Under the pieces are notes generated by a model. It was not told the DNA's origin. It made no database searches and was given only the letters and a program-made list of their open reading frames with translations. Below are positions 8,993 through 17,854 of a stretch of DNA of 64,000 nt, piece by piece; position 1 is the stretch's first letter, and every line of letters starts with the position of its first letter. Both the position numbers and the translations under genes were made by a program. Location of the stretch: assembly GCA_965198325.1 (NCBI GenBank), contig CBDAPE010000016.1, forward strand, positions 1 through 64,000, written 5' to 3'. The DNA is from CBDAPE01 sp965198325 (GTDB taxonomy: Bacteria > Pseudomonadota > Alphaproteobacteria > UBA828 > JAPUJA01).

Positions 8993-10160
8993 GCCGCGCG
9001 AGCCCCGCTTCGAGATCGCGGATCAGGTCGTCCGGATCCTCAAGCCCGGCATGCAGCCGCAGGCAGGGTCCGGGCGTCTCCCAGCGGGTCGCGGAACGGG
9101 CCTGCTGCGGACGGGTCGGAATTGCGAGGCTCTCGAACCCACCCCAGCTATAGCCCAGGCCAAACAGCTCCAGGCCCTCGAGCATCGCCACGACGCCCGC
9201 TTCGGGCGCGGCGTTCAAAACCACCCCGAACAGGCCTGAGGCGCCCGAGAAATCCCGTTTCCACAAGCCATGGCCGGGATCGCTGGGGAGCGCCGGATGG
9301 AGCACCCGGGCCACTTCGGGGCGCGCCTGCAGCCAATTCGCGAGCGCAATTCCGTTCTCCTGATGACGGCGCAGCCGGACATCCAGCGTTCGCAATCCCC
9401 GGAGCGCCAGGTAGCAGTCATCGGGGGAGACCGAGAAGCCCAGATCCTCGATCGCGTCGGTAAGCGGCCGGTAGGCTTCCTCGGTGGTGGTGATGATGCC
9501 CATCATCGCGTCCGAATGGCCGACGATGTATTTCGTTGCGGCCTGGATCGAGACGTCGACACCATGCTCGAGTGGCCTGAAAAACAATGGCGTCGCCCAG
9601 GTATTGTCCATGGCGACCTTGACACCCTTGGCGTGAGCGGCCTCGACGATGGCCGGGGTGTCTTGCATCTCGAAGGTGAGCGAACCTGGCGATTCCGTAT
9701 AGACGAGCTTGGTGTTGGGCCGGATCAGCTCGCGAATCCCGGAGCCGAGCAGCGGATCGTAATAAGTCGTCTCGACCTCGAAGCGCGCGAGCAGCGCCGC
9801 GCAGATGCTCCGGCTCGGCTGATAGACCGAGTCGACCATCAGCACGTGATCGCCCGCTTTCACGAAGGCGAGCAGGACAGCCGCCGCTGCCGCCTTGCCC
9901 GACGGCACAATGAGCGCGCCATAGCCGCCTTCGAGTTCGGCCATGGCGTCCTGCAGGGCGAAGTGCGTCGGTCCGCCCCAGCGCCCGTAGGTCAGCGCGT
10001 TGAAGCGGTCCCACAGGTTCTTGTCGAGATCGGCGACCTTGGTGGCGATGACCGTCGAGCCCCGGTGTACCGCCGGATTGACGTAGCGCACCGCGCTCCG
10101 ATCGTCCCGCCCGCTATGGGCGAGGGCGGTCGGTGGTTTCCTTGGCTTATCGCTGGTCAT
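8976..10160 (-). CDS. metC: cystathionine beta-lyase
   Basis: A PLP enzyme of the Cys/Met metabolism family that cleaves cystathionine to homocysteine, pyruvate and ammonia. The 394-residue protein has the PLP-binding Lys in SIQAATKYIVGHSDAMMG, the phosphate-contacting PSGKAAAAAVLLAF, and YTESPGSLTFEMQD. A Gly-Tyr-Ser-Trp-Gly-Gly-Phe-Glu segment near the C-terminus is characteristic of the MetC clade rather than MetB. Transcription converges on znuB. The mmuM gene at 38422 acts on the same metabolite, homocysteine. Confidence 0.9.
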   Translation of the reverse strand: MTSDKPRKPPTALAHSGRDDRSAVRYVNPAVHRGSTVIATKVADLDKNLWDRFNALTYGRWGGPTHFALQDAMAELEGGYGALIVPSGKAAAAAVLLAFVKAGDHVLMVDSVYQPSRSICAALLARFEVETTYYDPLLGSGIRELIRPNTKLVYTESPGSLTFEMQDTPAIVEAAHAKGVKVAMDNTWATPLFFRPLEHGVDVSIQAATKYIVGHSDAMMGIITTTEEAYRPLTDAIEDLGFSVSPDDCYLALRGLRTLDVRLRRHQENGIALANWLQARPEVARVLHPALPSDPGHGLWKRDFSGASGLFGVVLNAAPEAGVVAMLEGLELFGLGYSWGGFESLAIPTRPQQARSATRWETPGPCLRLHAGLEDPDDLIRDLEAGLARLNRAR

Positions 10161-10273
10161 GGTCGGTTCGGACCGAGGCCGCTAGGCCACGGCGCAACCT
10201 GGCCCCTCCGGTCGAGTGGCGTCCATCCGGCGGCGTGGGGCGCTCCCCGGCTGTGACTGTTCATCCCGCCCGA

Positions 10274-10879
10274 TTACGAAATCGCGAATTCGCAGTCGTT
10301 GATCTGCCCGTCGGGGCCGTTGACCGGCCAGTCCGGATGGTCCCAGGGGCAGCAGGAAAACGCGATAATCAGGTCGCATTCGGCCTTGAGCGTCACATAG
10401 CAGCCTGCCGCGCCGCCGGGCATCGGGAAGGTCATCTCGCCCTTGTCGCTGATGAAGGTGTGCTGGAACAGGTTCCACGGGCAGGGTTGCTCGGGGATCG
10501 CCAGACCGAGTTCGCTCATGCCTTCGATCAGGTTCTCCGAGCAGGCTCTGTGCGGCGGGCTGTCGATTCCGAACTCGCGATAGAGCGCCGGGCTGCAGGC
10601 GGCGCACTGGGTGTCGTGCCAGCCCGCGGAGGTATCCTCCTCAAGCGTGATCATCGGGCGGTAGAGGTTGCTCACCATCACGTCGCCCTTGCGGGTGAAG
10701 GTGTTGAGGACCTTTAGCCGGGAATGCTCCATCGACATGAATTCTTCGTGGTTCGGGTCGCAGAACGCCCAGCAATCGACGACTTGCAGGCCCGTCGGGT
10801 TGACGAGCTTGAGACGCATCCCCGCCTTCATGCGGGCGGCTTTGCCGTGGCGCGCTTCGATGGTCGTGACGTTGGCCAT
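10274..10879 (-). CDS. DUF1989 / urea-carboxylase-associated family protein
   Basis: A 201-residue member of the DUF1989 family, first described beside urea carboxylase (UAAP1/UAAP2), with no settled reaction. Visible family features: LVNPTGLQVVDCWAF, EFMSMEHSRLKVLN, PCPWNLFQHTF and the C-terminal CDLIIAFSCCPWD. It is last of three tandem paralogues on the minus strand (10274, 10998, 11658), which are clearly related to each other but not near-identical. No urea carboxylase or allophanate hydrolase is present here. The gene looks intact. Confidence 0.85.
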   Translation of the reverse strand: MANVTTIEARHGKAARMKAGMRLKLVNPTGLQVVDCWAFCDPNHEEFMSMEHSRLKVLNTFTRKGDVMVSNLYRPMITLEEDTSAGWHDTQCAACSPALYREFGIDSPPHRACSENLIEGMSELGLAIPEQPCPWNLFQHTFISDKGEMTFPMPGGAAGCYVTLKAECDLIIAFSCCPWDHPDWPVNGPDGQINDCEFAIS

Positions 10880-10997
10880 GTCGAAATCCCCCTGTCGGTT
10901 GTTGGACTGACGCGACCTTAGCGAATCCGGCGCGCGAGGAAAAGCCGTCCCGCCTCATGGTGGCGCGGACCTTCGGACCCGCTGCCGCGAACGCGGT

Positions 10998-11606
10998 TCA
11001 GCTTATCTCGAACACGCAGTCATGAATTTCGCCGTCGGCGCCGTTCACCAGCATGCCCTCGACTTCCCACGGGCAGCAGGAAAACGCGATCACGAGGTCG
11101 CATTCCGCCTTGAGCGTTACGGCACAGCCCGGCTGGTTGTTGTCGGCCGGAATGTGGCTGAGTGAGCCGTCCGGGTTGACCGTGCTGTGCTGGAACAGGT
11201 TCCACGGACTGGGCTGCTCGGGAATTTCCAGGCCCAGCCCGGTCATGCCCTCGATCAGGTTCGTGGCGCAGGCCCGGTGCGGCGGGCTGTCGATGCCGAG
11301 AAAGCGGTAATGCTCCGGGCTGCACGCGGCGGCCAGGGTGTCGTGGCCGCCGTCGGAGGTGTCGTCTTCGAGCGTCAGCATGGGGGTGAACTTGTTGGAG
11401 TAGAGCGTGTCGCCCTTGTGCACGAAGATGTTGTAGAGCGCGTTGCGCGTATGCTCCATGGACATGAACTCGGACAAATCGGGATCCCGAAACGCCCAGG
11501 TATCGACCACTTGGTCGCCGCTCAGGTTGGTCAGTTTCAGCCGCTGGCCCGCCTTCATATGCGCCGCCTTGCCGTGACGCGCCGGGATGGTCTGTTGCTC
11601 GCTCAT
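10998..11606 (-). CDS. DUF1989 / urea-carboxylase-associated family protein
   Basis: The middle of three tandem DUF1989 genes, 202 residues. It shares HMKAGQRLKLTNLSGDQVVDTWAF, SEFMSMEHTRNAL, PSPWNLFQHS and CDLVIAFSCCPWE with its neighbours. The conserved Cys-Cys near the C-terminus and the central His/Cys residues (ACSPEHY, PPHRAC) could bind a metal, but that is inference. It lies 51 nt downstream of the next paralogue, consistent with one transcript. Confidence 0.85.
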   Translation of the reverse strand: MSEQQTIPARHGKAAHMKAGQRLKLTNLSGDQVVDTWAFRDPDLSEFMSMEHTRNALYNIFVHKGDTLYSNKFTPMLTLEDDTSDGGHDTLAAACSPEHYRFLGIDSPPHRACATNLIEGMTGLGLEIPEQPSPWNLFQHSTVNPDGSLSHIPADNNQPGCAVTLKAECDLVIAFSCCPWEVEGMLVNGADGEIHDCVFEIS

Positions 11607-11657
11607 GTTGAGTCTCCCTGATGATGTGGCCGGGGCGATGCCCCGTACCGGTTCGCC

Positions 11658-12266
11658 TCAGATGATGTCGATTTCGCAGTCGTTGATTTTGCCGTCGGCA
11701 CCGTTGACCAGTACGCCGACTTGGACGTCCCAGGGGCAACAGGAAAACACCAGGATCAGGTCGCGCTCCGCCTTGAGCACGACATGACAGCCGGGTTCGT
11801 TTTCCGGTTCCGCGTGGCGGATGAACCCGTCCGGTTCCACGAAGGAATGCTGGAACAGGTTCCAGGGGGCGGGTTGCTCGGGGATCGCGTGCCCAAGCTC
11901 GCTCATCGCTTCGGTCAGGTTGAGCGAGCAGGCCCGGTGTGGCGGGCAGGTGATGTTGTATCGGTCATAGAGCCCCGGGCTGCAGGCCGCGACCTGGGTA
12001 TCGTGGCGGCCGTTCGACTCGTCTTCCTCGAATGTCAGCATCGGCCGGTTGAGGCTCGAGACCAGGGTATCGCCCTGACGGACGTAGATATTGCGGACGG
12101 CCTGCCGCGAATGTTCCATCGAGAGCAACTCGCCGATGTCCGGGTCGCAGAACGCCCAGGTGTCGACCACTTGATGGCCACTGGTGTTGATCAGCTTGAG
12201 CCGTTGGCCCGCTTTCAGGCGGACCGCCTTGCCGCGGCGTGCCTGAACGGTTCCTGTTTCGGCCAT
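11658..12266 (-). CDS. DUF1989 / urea-carboxylase-associated family protein
   Basis: The promoter-proximal member of the DUF1989 trio, 202 residues. Key segments are RLKLINTSGHQVVDTWAF, GELLSMEHSRQAV, PAPWNLFQHSF and RDLILVFSCCPWDVQ. A 220-bp leader separates it from the acetoacetate-decarboxylase-like gene; a strong hairpin at 12419-12454 sits in that gap and may terminate the upstream transcript. The tandem arrangement suggests gene duplication with divergence toward different substrates. Confidence 0.85.
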   Translation of the reverse strand: MAETGTVQARRGKAVRLKAGQRLKLINTSGHQVVDTWAFCDPDIGELLSMEHSRQAVRNIYVRQGDTLVSSLNRPMLTFEEDESNGRHDTQVAACSPGLYDRYNITCPPHRACSLNLTEAMSELGHAIPEQPAPWNLFQHSFVEPDGFIRHAEPENEPGCHVVLKAERDLILVFSCCPWDVQVGVLVNGADGKINDCEIDII

Positions 12267-12418
12267 GATCAGCCTCCAAAAAGTCCCCTGAGAGCCATAA
12301 TAGGCCCACTGGATCGCCCCGCATAGCGCCCGCGCAGAGAGTCATAATCTCGCCAAATTCCCGAGTCAGGATTTTGATCACGCGCGGGAGATGGACAAAC
12401 CATCTGGGAGAAGCGCAC

Positions 12419-12454
12419 GGGGCTCGCAACGGTTCCCTGTCCGTTGCGGGCCCC
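12419..12454 (-). terminator. strong hairpin after the acetoacetate-decarboxylase-like gene
   Basis: A 14-bp stem with one mismatch (GGGGCTCGCAACGG / CCGTTGCGGGCCCC) and an 8-nt loop, 33 to 68 nt beyond the stop of the minus-strand gene at 12487. No clear T run follows in the minus-strand direction, so it may be a Rho-type or processing hairpin rather than a classical intrinsic terminator. Confidence 0.55.
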
Positions 12455-12486
12455 ACTTGCGTTCGGGAAGCGCCCGGGGCGGATCG

Positions 12487-13293
12487 CTAGTACGTCTTCA
12501 GGATCGTCCCATACGGCAGCACGCCGTTGAATCGCATCATCGTGCAGGAGATCATCTCCCGCACCGGGACGGCGATTTCGGCGCGGCCGTCGCTCCCCAC
12601 GATCGGCGAGACCTCGTATTGGACCTTGACCAGCTGAGCCAGCGAGGGCGTCGTGCTGCCCTCGGCGTCGGGGATGACCTTCAGCACCACCAGCGGCGGG
12701 TTCGGATCGAGCGAGTCCAGCGGCACGTTCTCGCGCGGTCGCATCGTCGCCGTCAGCAATCGATGGTCGCCTTCGAGGTCGACGGTGATGCGCACGTCGC
12801 CGGCGCGTAGGGTGGTGAACTCGATCTTTTCGCACAGCTTCTTGGGGTAGCCATAGATCTCGCGGCCGATGATCGAGGCGTTCTCCCGGTTTTCATAGAG
12901 ATTGCACGAATACAGCATGAGCTCGCCCTCGTAGCGGCACAAAAAGCCTGGGTAGCATTCGCCATAGTCGCCCGCCACCGTCGAAAACCCGTTTTGGGCA
13001 GTGGTCAGCACCGCGGTGGCGGGCTCGACCATCTCGAGGTCGGCGGGCAATCGTGAGAGCGCCTCCTCCTCGTCCGTGTGGTAGACGAAGCTCACGGCCT
13101 TGCAGTCGCGGTAGTAATACGGGCCCCGCGGATAGAGCGGATGCGTAACCGGCATCGATTCCCCGAAGTCGCTCGGTTTCAGCCAGCCGAATTTTGCCTT
13201 CGCCTTGGTCTGAATTCCCTTGAAGCATCTGCGAGACAGAAGACCGTGAAGATTGGCTCTTGCTGGGCGACGACGCAAGATAAAGAACGGCAA
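12487..13293 (-). CDS. acetoacetate decarboxylase-family protein
   Basis: The protein carries the acetoacetate decarboxylase fold signature. REIYGYPKKLCEKI holds the Schiff-base Lys region, and other parts match the family (CYPGFLCRYEGELMLYSCNLYENRENASIIGREI, TATMRPREN). Homology to the family starts around FGWLKPSDFGESMPV. The true start is uncertain: the frame is open back to a TTG at 13293, but residues 1-30 look non-native. Many family members act on other beta-keto or cyclic acids, so the substrate is not assigned. It lies upstream of the DUF1989 trio on the same strand. Confidence 0.78.
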   Translation of the reverse strand: MPFFILRRRPARANLHGLLSRRCFKGIQTKAKAKFGWLKPSDFGESMPVTHPLYPRGPYYYRDCKAVSFVYHTDEEEALSRLPADLEMVEPATAVLTTAQNGFSTVAGDYGECYPGFLCRYEGELMLYSCNLYENRENASIIGREIYGYPKKLCEKIEFTTLRAGDVRITVDLEGDHRLLTATMRPRENVPLDSLDPNPPLVVLKVIPDAEGSTTPSLAQLVKVQYEVSPIVGSDGRAEIAVPVREMISCTMMRFNGVLPYGTILKTY

Positions 13294-13377
13294 GTTTTGT
13301 TGCGTCGCTGCCTATTTAGGCCGATGGTCCGTGCGACACTGCGTGCAGAATATGAATCGCAGGCAAGGGGAGGCGGC

Positions 13378-14550
13378 ATGAAAAATTACGTATTGCCATC
13401 ATCGGCGCCGGGTCCGGGGGCTGCGGCTGCGCGCGGCGCGCCGCGGAACTCGGCGCCTCCGAGGTCATCCTGATCGAGAGGGAGACCCCCGCGGCGGGCT
13501 CGTCGAGCCGATCCGCGGGCGTCTACAACATCCAGACCCTCGACCCGCTGCATATTGAAATCCGGGTTCGCTCCCGCGAACTGTTCTTCCGTCTCAACGA
13601 AGAGGGCAAGCTGCCACTGGCAAAGATCGGCAACCTTCGCCCCGGCAGCACCGCGGCGGATGTTGCGGCCTTCGAGACCGCCGTGGCGTTCCAGCGGTCG
13701 CTGGGTGCGGACGACGGCCAGGTGCTCGATCCCGACGAGATAAAGCGGCTCGTCCCCGACCTCAAGGTCGACGACCTCGCGGGTGGTTTGTTCGGCCCCA
13801 TCGACGGTCATCTCGACGGCTACCTGTTGTGCACGGCGATGGTGGACGAGGCGAAGGAGCACGGCGCGCGCCTCTTGACCCACGCCGAGGTCACGGACCA
13901 CTCGCGGCGCAATGGGGAACATCTCCTGCAGACGACCCAAGGCGACGTCTCGTGCGACGTCGTCGTCAATGCGGCCGGCGCGTGGGCAGGGCGGATCGGA
14001 GAGATGCTCGGCCCATCCCGCCGGGATCAAGCCGCAACTGCACGACGTCATTCAGATCAAGCTGCCCCGCGACCTCGGTTATGTCGTGCCCATGATCAAC
14101 ACCTACATGCCGGGACAGGCGGGCCAGGGGGTCTATTTTCGCCAGGACGGGCCCGACAGCATGATCGCCGGACTGCACAGCTACGACGCAGTCGAGGGGC
14201 TCGACGTGGCTGATCCGGACGCCTTTGGTCCGTCCGAAGGTGACGACTACCTCATGGAGGTGGCGACCCTGGTTTCCGAGCGCCTGGAGGTCGAAGGGCT
14301 GGGCTTCAAGTACGGCTGGTGCGGGCTCTACCCGATCAGCGCCGACGGTCAGTTCCAGGTCGGCCCCTACGCGGCGGACCCCAGCGTCGCGGCCGTTGCC
14401 GGGCTTGGCGGTATCGGCGTGACGTCGGGCGCGACCCTCGGCGCGCTTACGGCGGAATGTATCCTTCTCGGCCATCCGACGACCATGCCGGAAGCCACCG
14501 TGGCGTGCCTGCTGCCCGACCGGCCAAGTCTCGCATTTCTCGCCTCTTAG
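13378..14550 (+). pseudogene. FAD-dependent amino-acid/sarcosine oxidase-like gene with two frameshifts
   Basis: A DAO-family flavoprotein. The FAD-binding motif RIAIIGAGSGGCGCAR reads from 13389 in a frame that lacks its start: adding one A to the A5 run at 13381-13385 restores MKKLRIAIIGAG. The frame continues through DGHLDGYLLCTAMVDEAKEHGARLL to GRIGEMLG near 14010. An extra C then shifts it to PAGIKPQLHDVIQIKLPRDLGYV, and the end is GLGGIGVTSGATLGALTAEC. The two shifts cancel. Both are single-base events, one in a homopolymer, so sequencing error is possible as well as true decay. Confidence 0.8.
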
Positions 14551-14562
14551 GCGAAGAGCGGG

Positions 14563-15366
14563 TCAGTCGCCGCCTGTAACGAACCCGTTCGCGATTTCGA
14601 TCAACCAGTCCCGGGGCAGATTCGCGGTCAGCGAATAAAACAGCGGCCCGATCGTCCAGATCACCTGGCGGTAGCCGTCGAGACCCTCGGGCATGCGGTC
14701 CTCCAGGGGCGCGTAGACGATGCCGTCCATTTCCGTATCGGGCATGGCGTGGCGGGCCATGACATAGAGCGTGAGCGGATGGCCGTCCACTTCATACATG
14801 TAGGCCGCGACCCGGCGTTCCAGGAAAAAGGCGAGGCGGCCGCCTATGAGGGCCGCCGTGCCGTCGCCGAGCGGCGGCCGGGGTGCGGTGAAATTGACCC
14901 GGCCGGTAAACCAGGTCCGCACCGTTTCGGCATCGGCGCTTGCGACATCCGCGCCGCGCTCAGCCTCGATCACCGTGCGCATATCGTCGATCGGCGCGGT
15001 CACGAGCCAGTCGCCTGGTGCATCGCCCTTCCACTGGTAGAGAAACAGCACCAACACGGCGAGCCCGGCGACGCCCAGCCACAGCCAGCGCCGGGTGCGG
15101 CGTGAGGAGCGGCGGCTTGCCGTGCCCATGGCCGCCATCCGTGTATCACGCGAAATCCGCCCGCTCACGTCCCGGATCGACTCTTCGCCCTGCCGGGCGC
15201 GGGAGACCCGCTCGGCCATGACGTCCTCCTCGGCCATCATTTCGGCCAGAATCTGGCGGGCGCCCGGGGTTTCCTCGAGGAAGCGCTCGATCTCTTTCAC
15301 CTCGTCGGGCGTCAAAAGGCCTTCGAGATAGGGGCGAAGTTCGGCGCGAATCTCTTCTCGATCCAT
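14563..15366 (-). CDS. anti-sigma-factor-like transmembrane protein
   Basis: A 267-residue single-pass membrane protein. The cytoplasmic N-terminus (MDREEIRAELRPYLEGLLTPDEVKEIERFLEE) resembles anti-sigma factor ASD domains but has no HxxxCxxC zinc site. One membrane segment lies at about residues 92-110 (WLWLGVAGLAVLVLFLYQW). The rest is a periplasmic domain with VNFTAPRPPLGDGTAALIGGRLAF and LTLYVMARH. Such proteins usually sit next to an ECF sigma factor, but none is visible here, so the partner is elsewhere or the role differs. Confidence 0.68.
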   Translation of the reverse strand: MDREEIRAELRPYLEGLLTPDEVKEIERFLEETPGARQILAEMMAEEDVMAERVSRARQGEESIRDVSGRISRDTRMAAMGTASRRSSRRTRRWLWLGVAGLAVLVLFLYQWKGDAPGDWLVTAPIDDMRTVIEAERGADVASADAETVRTWFTGRVNFTAPRPPLGDGTAALIGGRLAFFLERRVAAYMYEVDGHPLTLYVMARHAMPDTEMDGIVYAPLEDRMPEGLDGYRQVIWTIGPLFYSLTANLPRDWLIEIANGFVTGGD

Positions 15367-15444
15367 GACTACGGCCGGGTTAGTTGATTTGTATCAGATG
15401 GTTACGGGACACTTTTAAAATTTTCCTAAGCCCGCTGCCAAGGG

Positions 15445-16104
15445 TCACACGGGCTCCAGATAGCTTTCGAACAGGTCGAGATAGACCGCCTGGTTGGGCG
15501 GCGAACCGGGTCCCCACAGCTCAAGCCCCTCGAAGCGCACGGAATAAACCCGTTGAGGGGCTTCGCCACCGCCGTTTCCCAGGCTGTCGGCAAAGACGAA
15601 GACGCCCTGGTCGCGTTCAATCTTGCCGGTCTTGGCGCGGGCGTAGCGGGGCAGGCGGGTATGTCCCGTGGGGCTGGTATTCACGGTGCGCACGGCCTCG
15701 CCCACGGTATACCGGGGAGCGATGTCCTGGTCTCGCCGGGTGATCCGGCCCTTGCGCATTGCGGACCCGACGCGCTCGGGCGCGAGCTTGTAAACCGGTT
15801 CCACGTCGCGTGTTCCGATTCGGCCATCGGCCAGCTCTTCCGGGATAACCGCGCCAAGGCCCACGGCCATGGCCTCGACCGCGCTCATCCAGCGCTCGTA
15901 GTAACTCGAATTTAGATAGAGGGCATTGCCCATGCGTTCCTGGGCGTGGCGCTTCTGGCCGACCGAGTTGCCGAACGCAGCGGTCGCAAGGTTGCCGATG
16001 GCAAAGGCCCGGCGCTCCCAGGCGGCATGGAACACCGGTTCGTTCTCTTCCACCGCGACCGGGCCGAAACCGTGCATGCCGCCCATGTCGTGAATGCTGT
16101 TCAT
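15445..16104 (-). CDS. nthB: nitrile hydratase subunit beta
   Basis: Nitrile hydratase converts nitriles to amides; the beta subunit forms half of the alpha-beta dimer. This 219-residue protein starts MNSIHDMGGMHGFGPV at the ATG at 16104 and has the family segments ENEPVFHAAWERRAFAI and SSYYERWMSAVEAM. A C-terminal SH3-like barrel ends ELWGPGSPPNQAVYLDLFESYLEP. The alpha subunit, normally adjacent, is missing: only about 107 bp separate this start from the divergent DUF924 gene. The amide product would suit the amidase (35939) or acetamidase (63067), though that link is inference. Confidence 0.88.
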   Translation of the reverse strand: MNSIHDMGGMHGFGPVAVEENEPVFHAAWERRAFAIGNLATAAFGNSVGQKRHAQERMGNALYLNSSYYERWMSAVEAMAVGLGAVIPEELADGRIGTRDVEPVYKLAPERVGSAMRKGRITRRDQDIAPRYTVGEAVRTVNTSPTGHTRLPRYARAKTGKIERDQGVFVFADSLGNGGGEAPQRVYSVRFEGLELWGPGSPPNQAVYLDLFESYLEPV

Positions 16105-16211
16105 CGGTTCCGCGCCATGCGTCTGCCCTCTGGAATCCACGCGGGAGCCCCGATACCATAGCGTCTCGACCAACACCTCGCCAGCGCCCACCCAACAAGA
16201 AGGGAGACCCC

Positions 16212-16787
16212 GTGACGACGCCTCAGGACGTGCTCGATTTCTGGTTTTTACCGCCCGACGCCCCTGATTACGGCCGCCGGCGAACGGCCTGGTTCGTCGC
16301 CGATCCCGTCTTTGACGCCGAGATCGAGACGCGATTCGGTGCGGCCTACGAAGCGGCGCGCGCAGGAAAATATGACGGATGGCGGGCAGTTCCTTCGCAT
16401 TGCCTCGCGCTCATTCTGATTCTCGACCAGTTCTCGCGCAATCTCTTCCGGGAGTCCGCCCGCGCATTCGAAAGCGACGAACAGGCCCTCGAGCTCGCCC
16501 GTCACGCGCTCGACAGGAGATTCGACCGGGAATTGCTGATCGCCCAGCAATGGTTCCTCTGGCTACCCTTCGAGCACGCCGAAAACCTCGCCTGCCAGGA
16601 GATCTGCATGGGTCTGGCCGAGGTCTTTCGCGACGACCCCGAAAGCGCGGATTTCATCGCCTACGCCAAGGCCCATTACGACGTCATTGCCCGGTTCGGC
16701 CGCTTTCCCCACCGCAACGCCCTTTTGGGGCGCGATAGCACGCCCGAGGAGCTCGCGTTCCTGGAAGACAAGGGCGGCTTCATGTAA
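16212..16787 (+). CDS. DUF924 family protein
   Basis: A 191-residue all-helical DUF924 protein (TPR-like superhelix by family structure). Conserved segments are VLDFWFLPPD, WFVADPVFDAEI, LALILILDQFSRNLFRESARAFESD, FLWLPFEHAEN and RFGRFPHRNALLGRDSTPEE. The biochemical function is unknown. It forms a tandem pair with the next gene, 9 nt away, and the start is GTG at 16212. Confidence 0.88.
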   Translation: MTTPQDVLDFWFLPPDAPDYGRRRTAWFVADPVFDAEIETRFGAAYEAARAGKYDGWRAVPSHCLALILILDQFSRNLFRESARAFESDEQALELARHALDRRFDRELLIAQQWFLWLPFEHAENLACQEICMGLAEVFRDDPESADFIAYAKAHYDVIARFGRFPHRNALLGRDSTPEELAFLEDKGGFM

Positions 16788-16796
16788 GGCTCGCGC

Positions 16797-17387
16797 GTGC
16801 CCGATACGATCAACGCCCAGACGATTCTCGATTTCTGGTTTTTCCCCCGGGGCGATCCCCGCTTCGGCGCCGAGCGGACGATTTGGTTCGGCGAGCCTGT
16901 CGCCGCGTTCGACGAGGAAATCCGGGAGCGCTTCGCCGATGCTTATGAACAGGCCCGCGCGGGCGGGCTCGATCACTGGTTCGACGATGGCGTGATGGAC
17001 GGCCCCGCCCTGCTCGTCGTGCTCGACCAGTTTCCCCGTAACATGTTCCGGGGCAGTCCAAAGGCCTATGAATCCGACCCCCAAGCCCTGGCGCTGGCCC
17101 GAAAGGCGGTTGCGCGGGGTGACGATCGCGTGCTCGCGCCCGTCCTGCGCTGGTTCGTCTACACCCCGTTCGAGCATGCCGAGGATCTTGCCGTGCAGCG
17201 CGAATGCGTCCGGCTGGCCCGGAGCATGGAGGAGCATCCTGGCGCTGCAGATTACATCGGCGCTGCAAGGCGTCATTGCGAAATTATCGAGCGCTTCGGC
17301 CGATTTCCCCACCGCAACGCCGCGCTCGGGCGCGAGACCACGCCCGAGGAGGCCGCGTTCCTCAAAGAGCCGGAGTCGTCATTTTAG
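16797..17387 (+). CDS. DUF924 family protein, tandem paralogue
   Basis: A 196-residue second DUF924 protein (ILDFWFFPRGDP, LLVVLDQFPRNMFRGSPKAYESD, RFGRFPHRNAALGRETTPEEAAF). It begins with GTG at 16797, just after the first copy. The two proteins share the family signature but differ in many positions, so the duplication is not recent. It is followed by ridA 56 nt downstream on the same strand. Confidence 0.87.
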   Translation: MPDTINAQTILDFWFFPRGDPRFGAERTIWFGEPVAAFDEEIRERFADAYEQARAGGLDHWFDDGVMDGPALLVVLDQFPRNMFRGSPKAYESDPQALALARKAVARGDDRVLAPVLRWFVYTPFEHAEDLAVQRECVRLARSMEEHPGAADYIGAARRHCEIIERFGRFPHRNAALGRETTPEEAAFLKEPESSF

Positions 17388-17443
17388 GTTGGACCCCGAT
17401 ACCGCGCCTGCGCGATTATAAGACACGAAGGGAGATTGCTGAG

Positions 17444-17854
17444 ATGACCGAACCGATCTTTCATATGGTGCCGGGCGGACCCACGCCGGTTGCGCCATTC
17501 AGCCACGCGGTGGAAATCGACGGCTGGTACTTTCTCACCGGCCAGATACCGACCGACCCCCAGAACGATTCGGCGTCGTTGCCCGAGGGTGTCGAGACCC
17601 AGACCCGGCGCGTGCTCGAAAATCTGGCGCTCGTGCTGGGCGGCCTGGGCCTCGGGTTTGAGCACGCAGTCTCGGTTCGGGTCTTTCTGACCGACTTCGA
17701 CGGGGATTACGCCGCCATGAACCGGGTCTATGAGAGCTATTTCGAGTCCGGCCGCCTGCCGGCACGCACCTGTGTCGGCGTCACTGGCCTGGCGCTGGGC
17801 GCGCTGGTCGAGATCGATCTGATCGCGCGCCGTCCCCAGGCCGGGGACGGATGA
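17444..17854 (+). CDS. RidA family (YjgF/YER057c/UK114) protein
   Basis: A 136-residue enamine/imine deaminase-like protein. RidA proteins hydrolyse reactive 2-aminoacrylate formed by PLP enzymes, though many subfamilies differ. Core segments are FSHAVEIDGWYFLTGQIP, ENLALVLGGLGLGFEHAVSVRVFLTDF and PARTCVGVTGLALGALVEIDLIA. The usual catalytic Arg region is PART (Arg present). The start is ATG at 17444, preceded by GGGAG. It overlaps the next gene by 4 nt. Confidence 0.88.
   Translation: MTEPIFHMVPGGPTPVAPFSHAVEIDGWYFLTGQIPTDPQNDSASLPEGVETQTRRVLENLALVLGGLGLGFEHAVSVRVFLTDFDGDYAAMNRVYESYFESGRLPARTCVGVTGLALGALVEIDLIARRPQAGDG

Noticed and set aside
10161..10273. SAM-II-type riboswitch before metC
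   Set aside because: I could not find the conserved core or pseudoknot pairing; only an ordinary GC-rich leader is visible.
16105..16191. Tail of a nitrile hydratase alpha gene upstream of nthB
   Set aside because: The 29 codons open upstream of the nthB ATG show no alpha-subunit motif (no CxLCSC) and are too short to judge.
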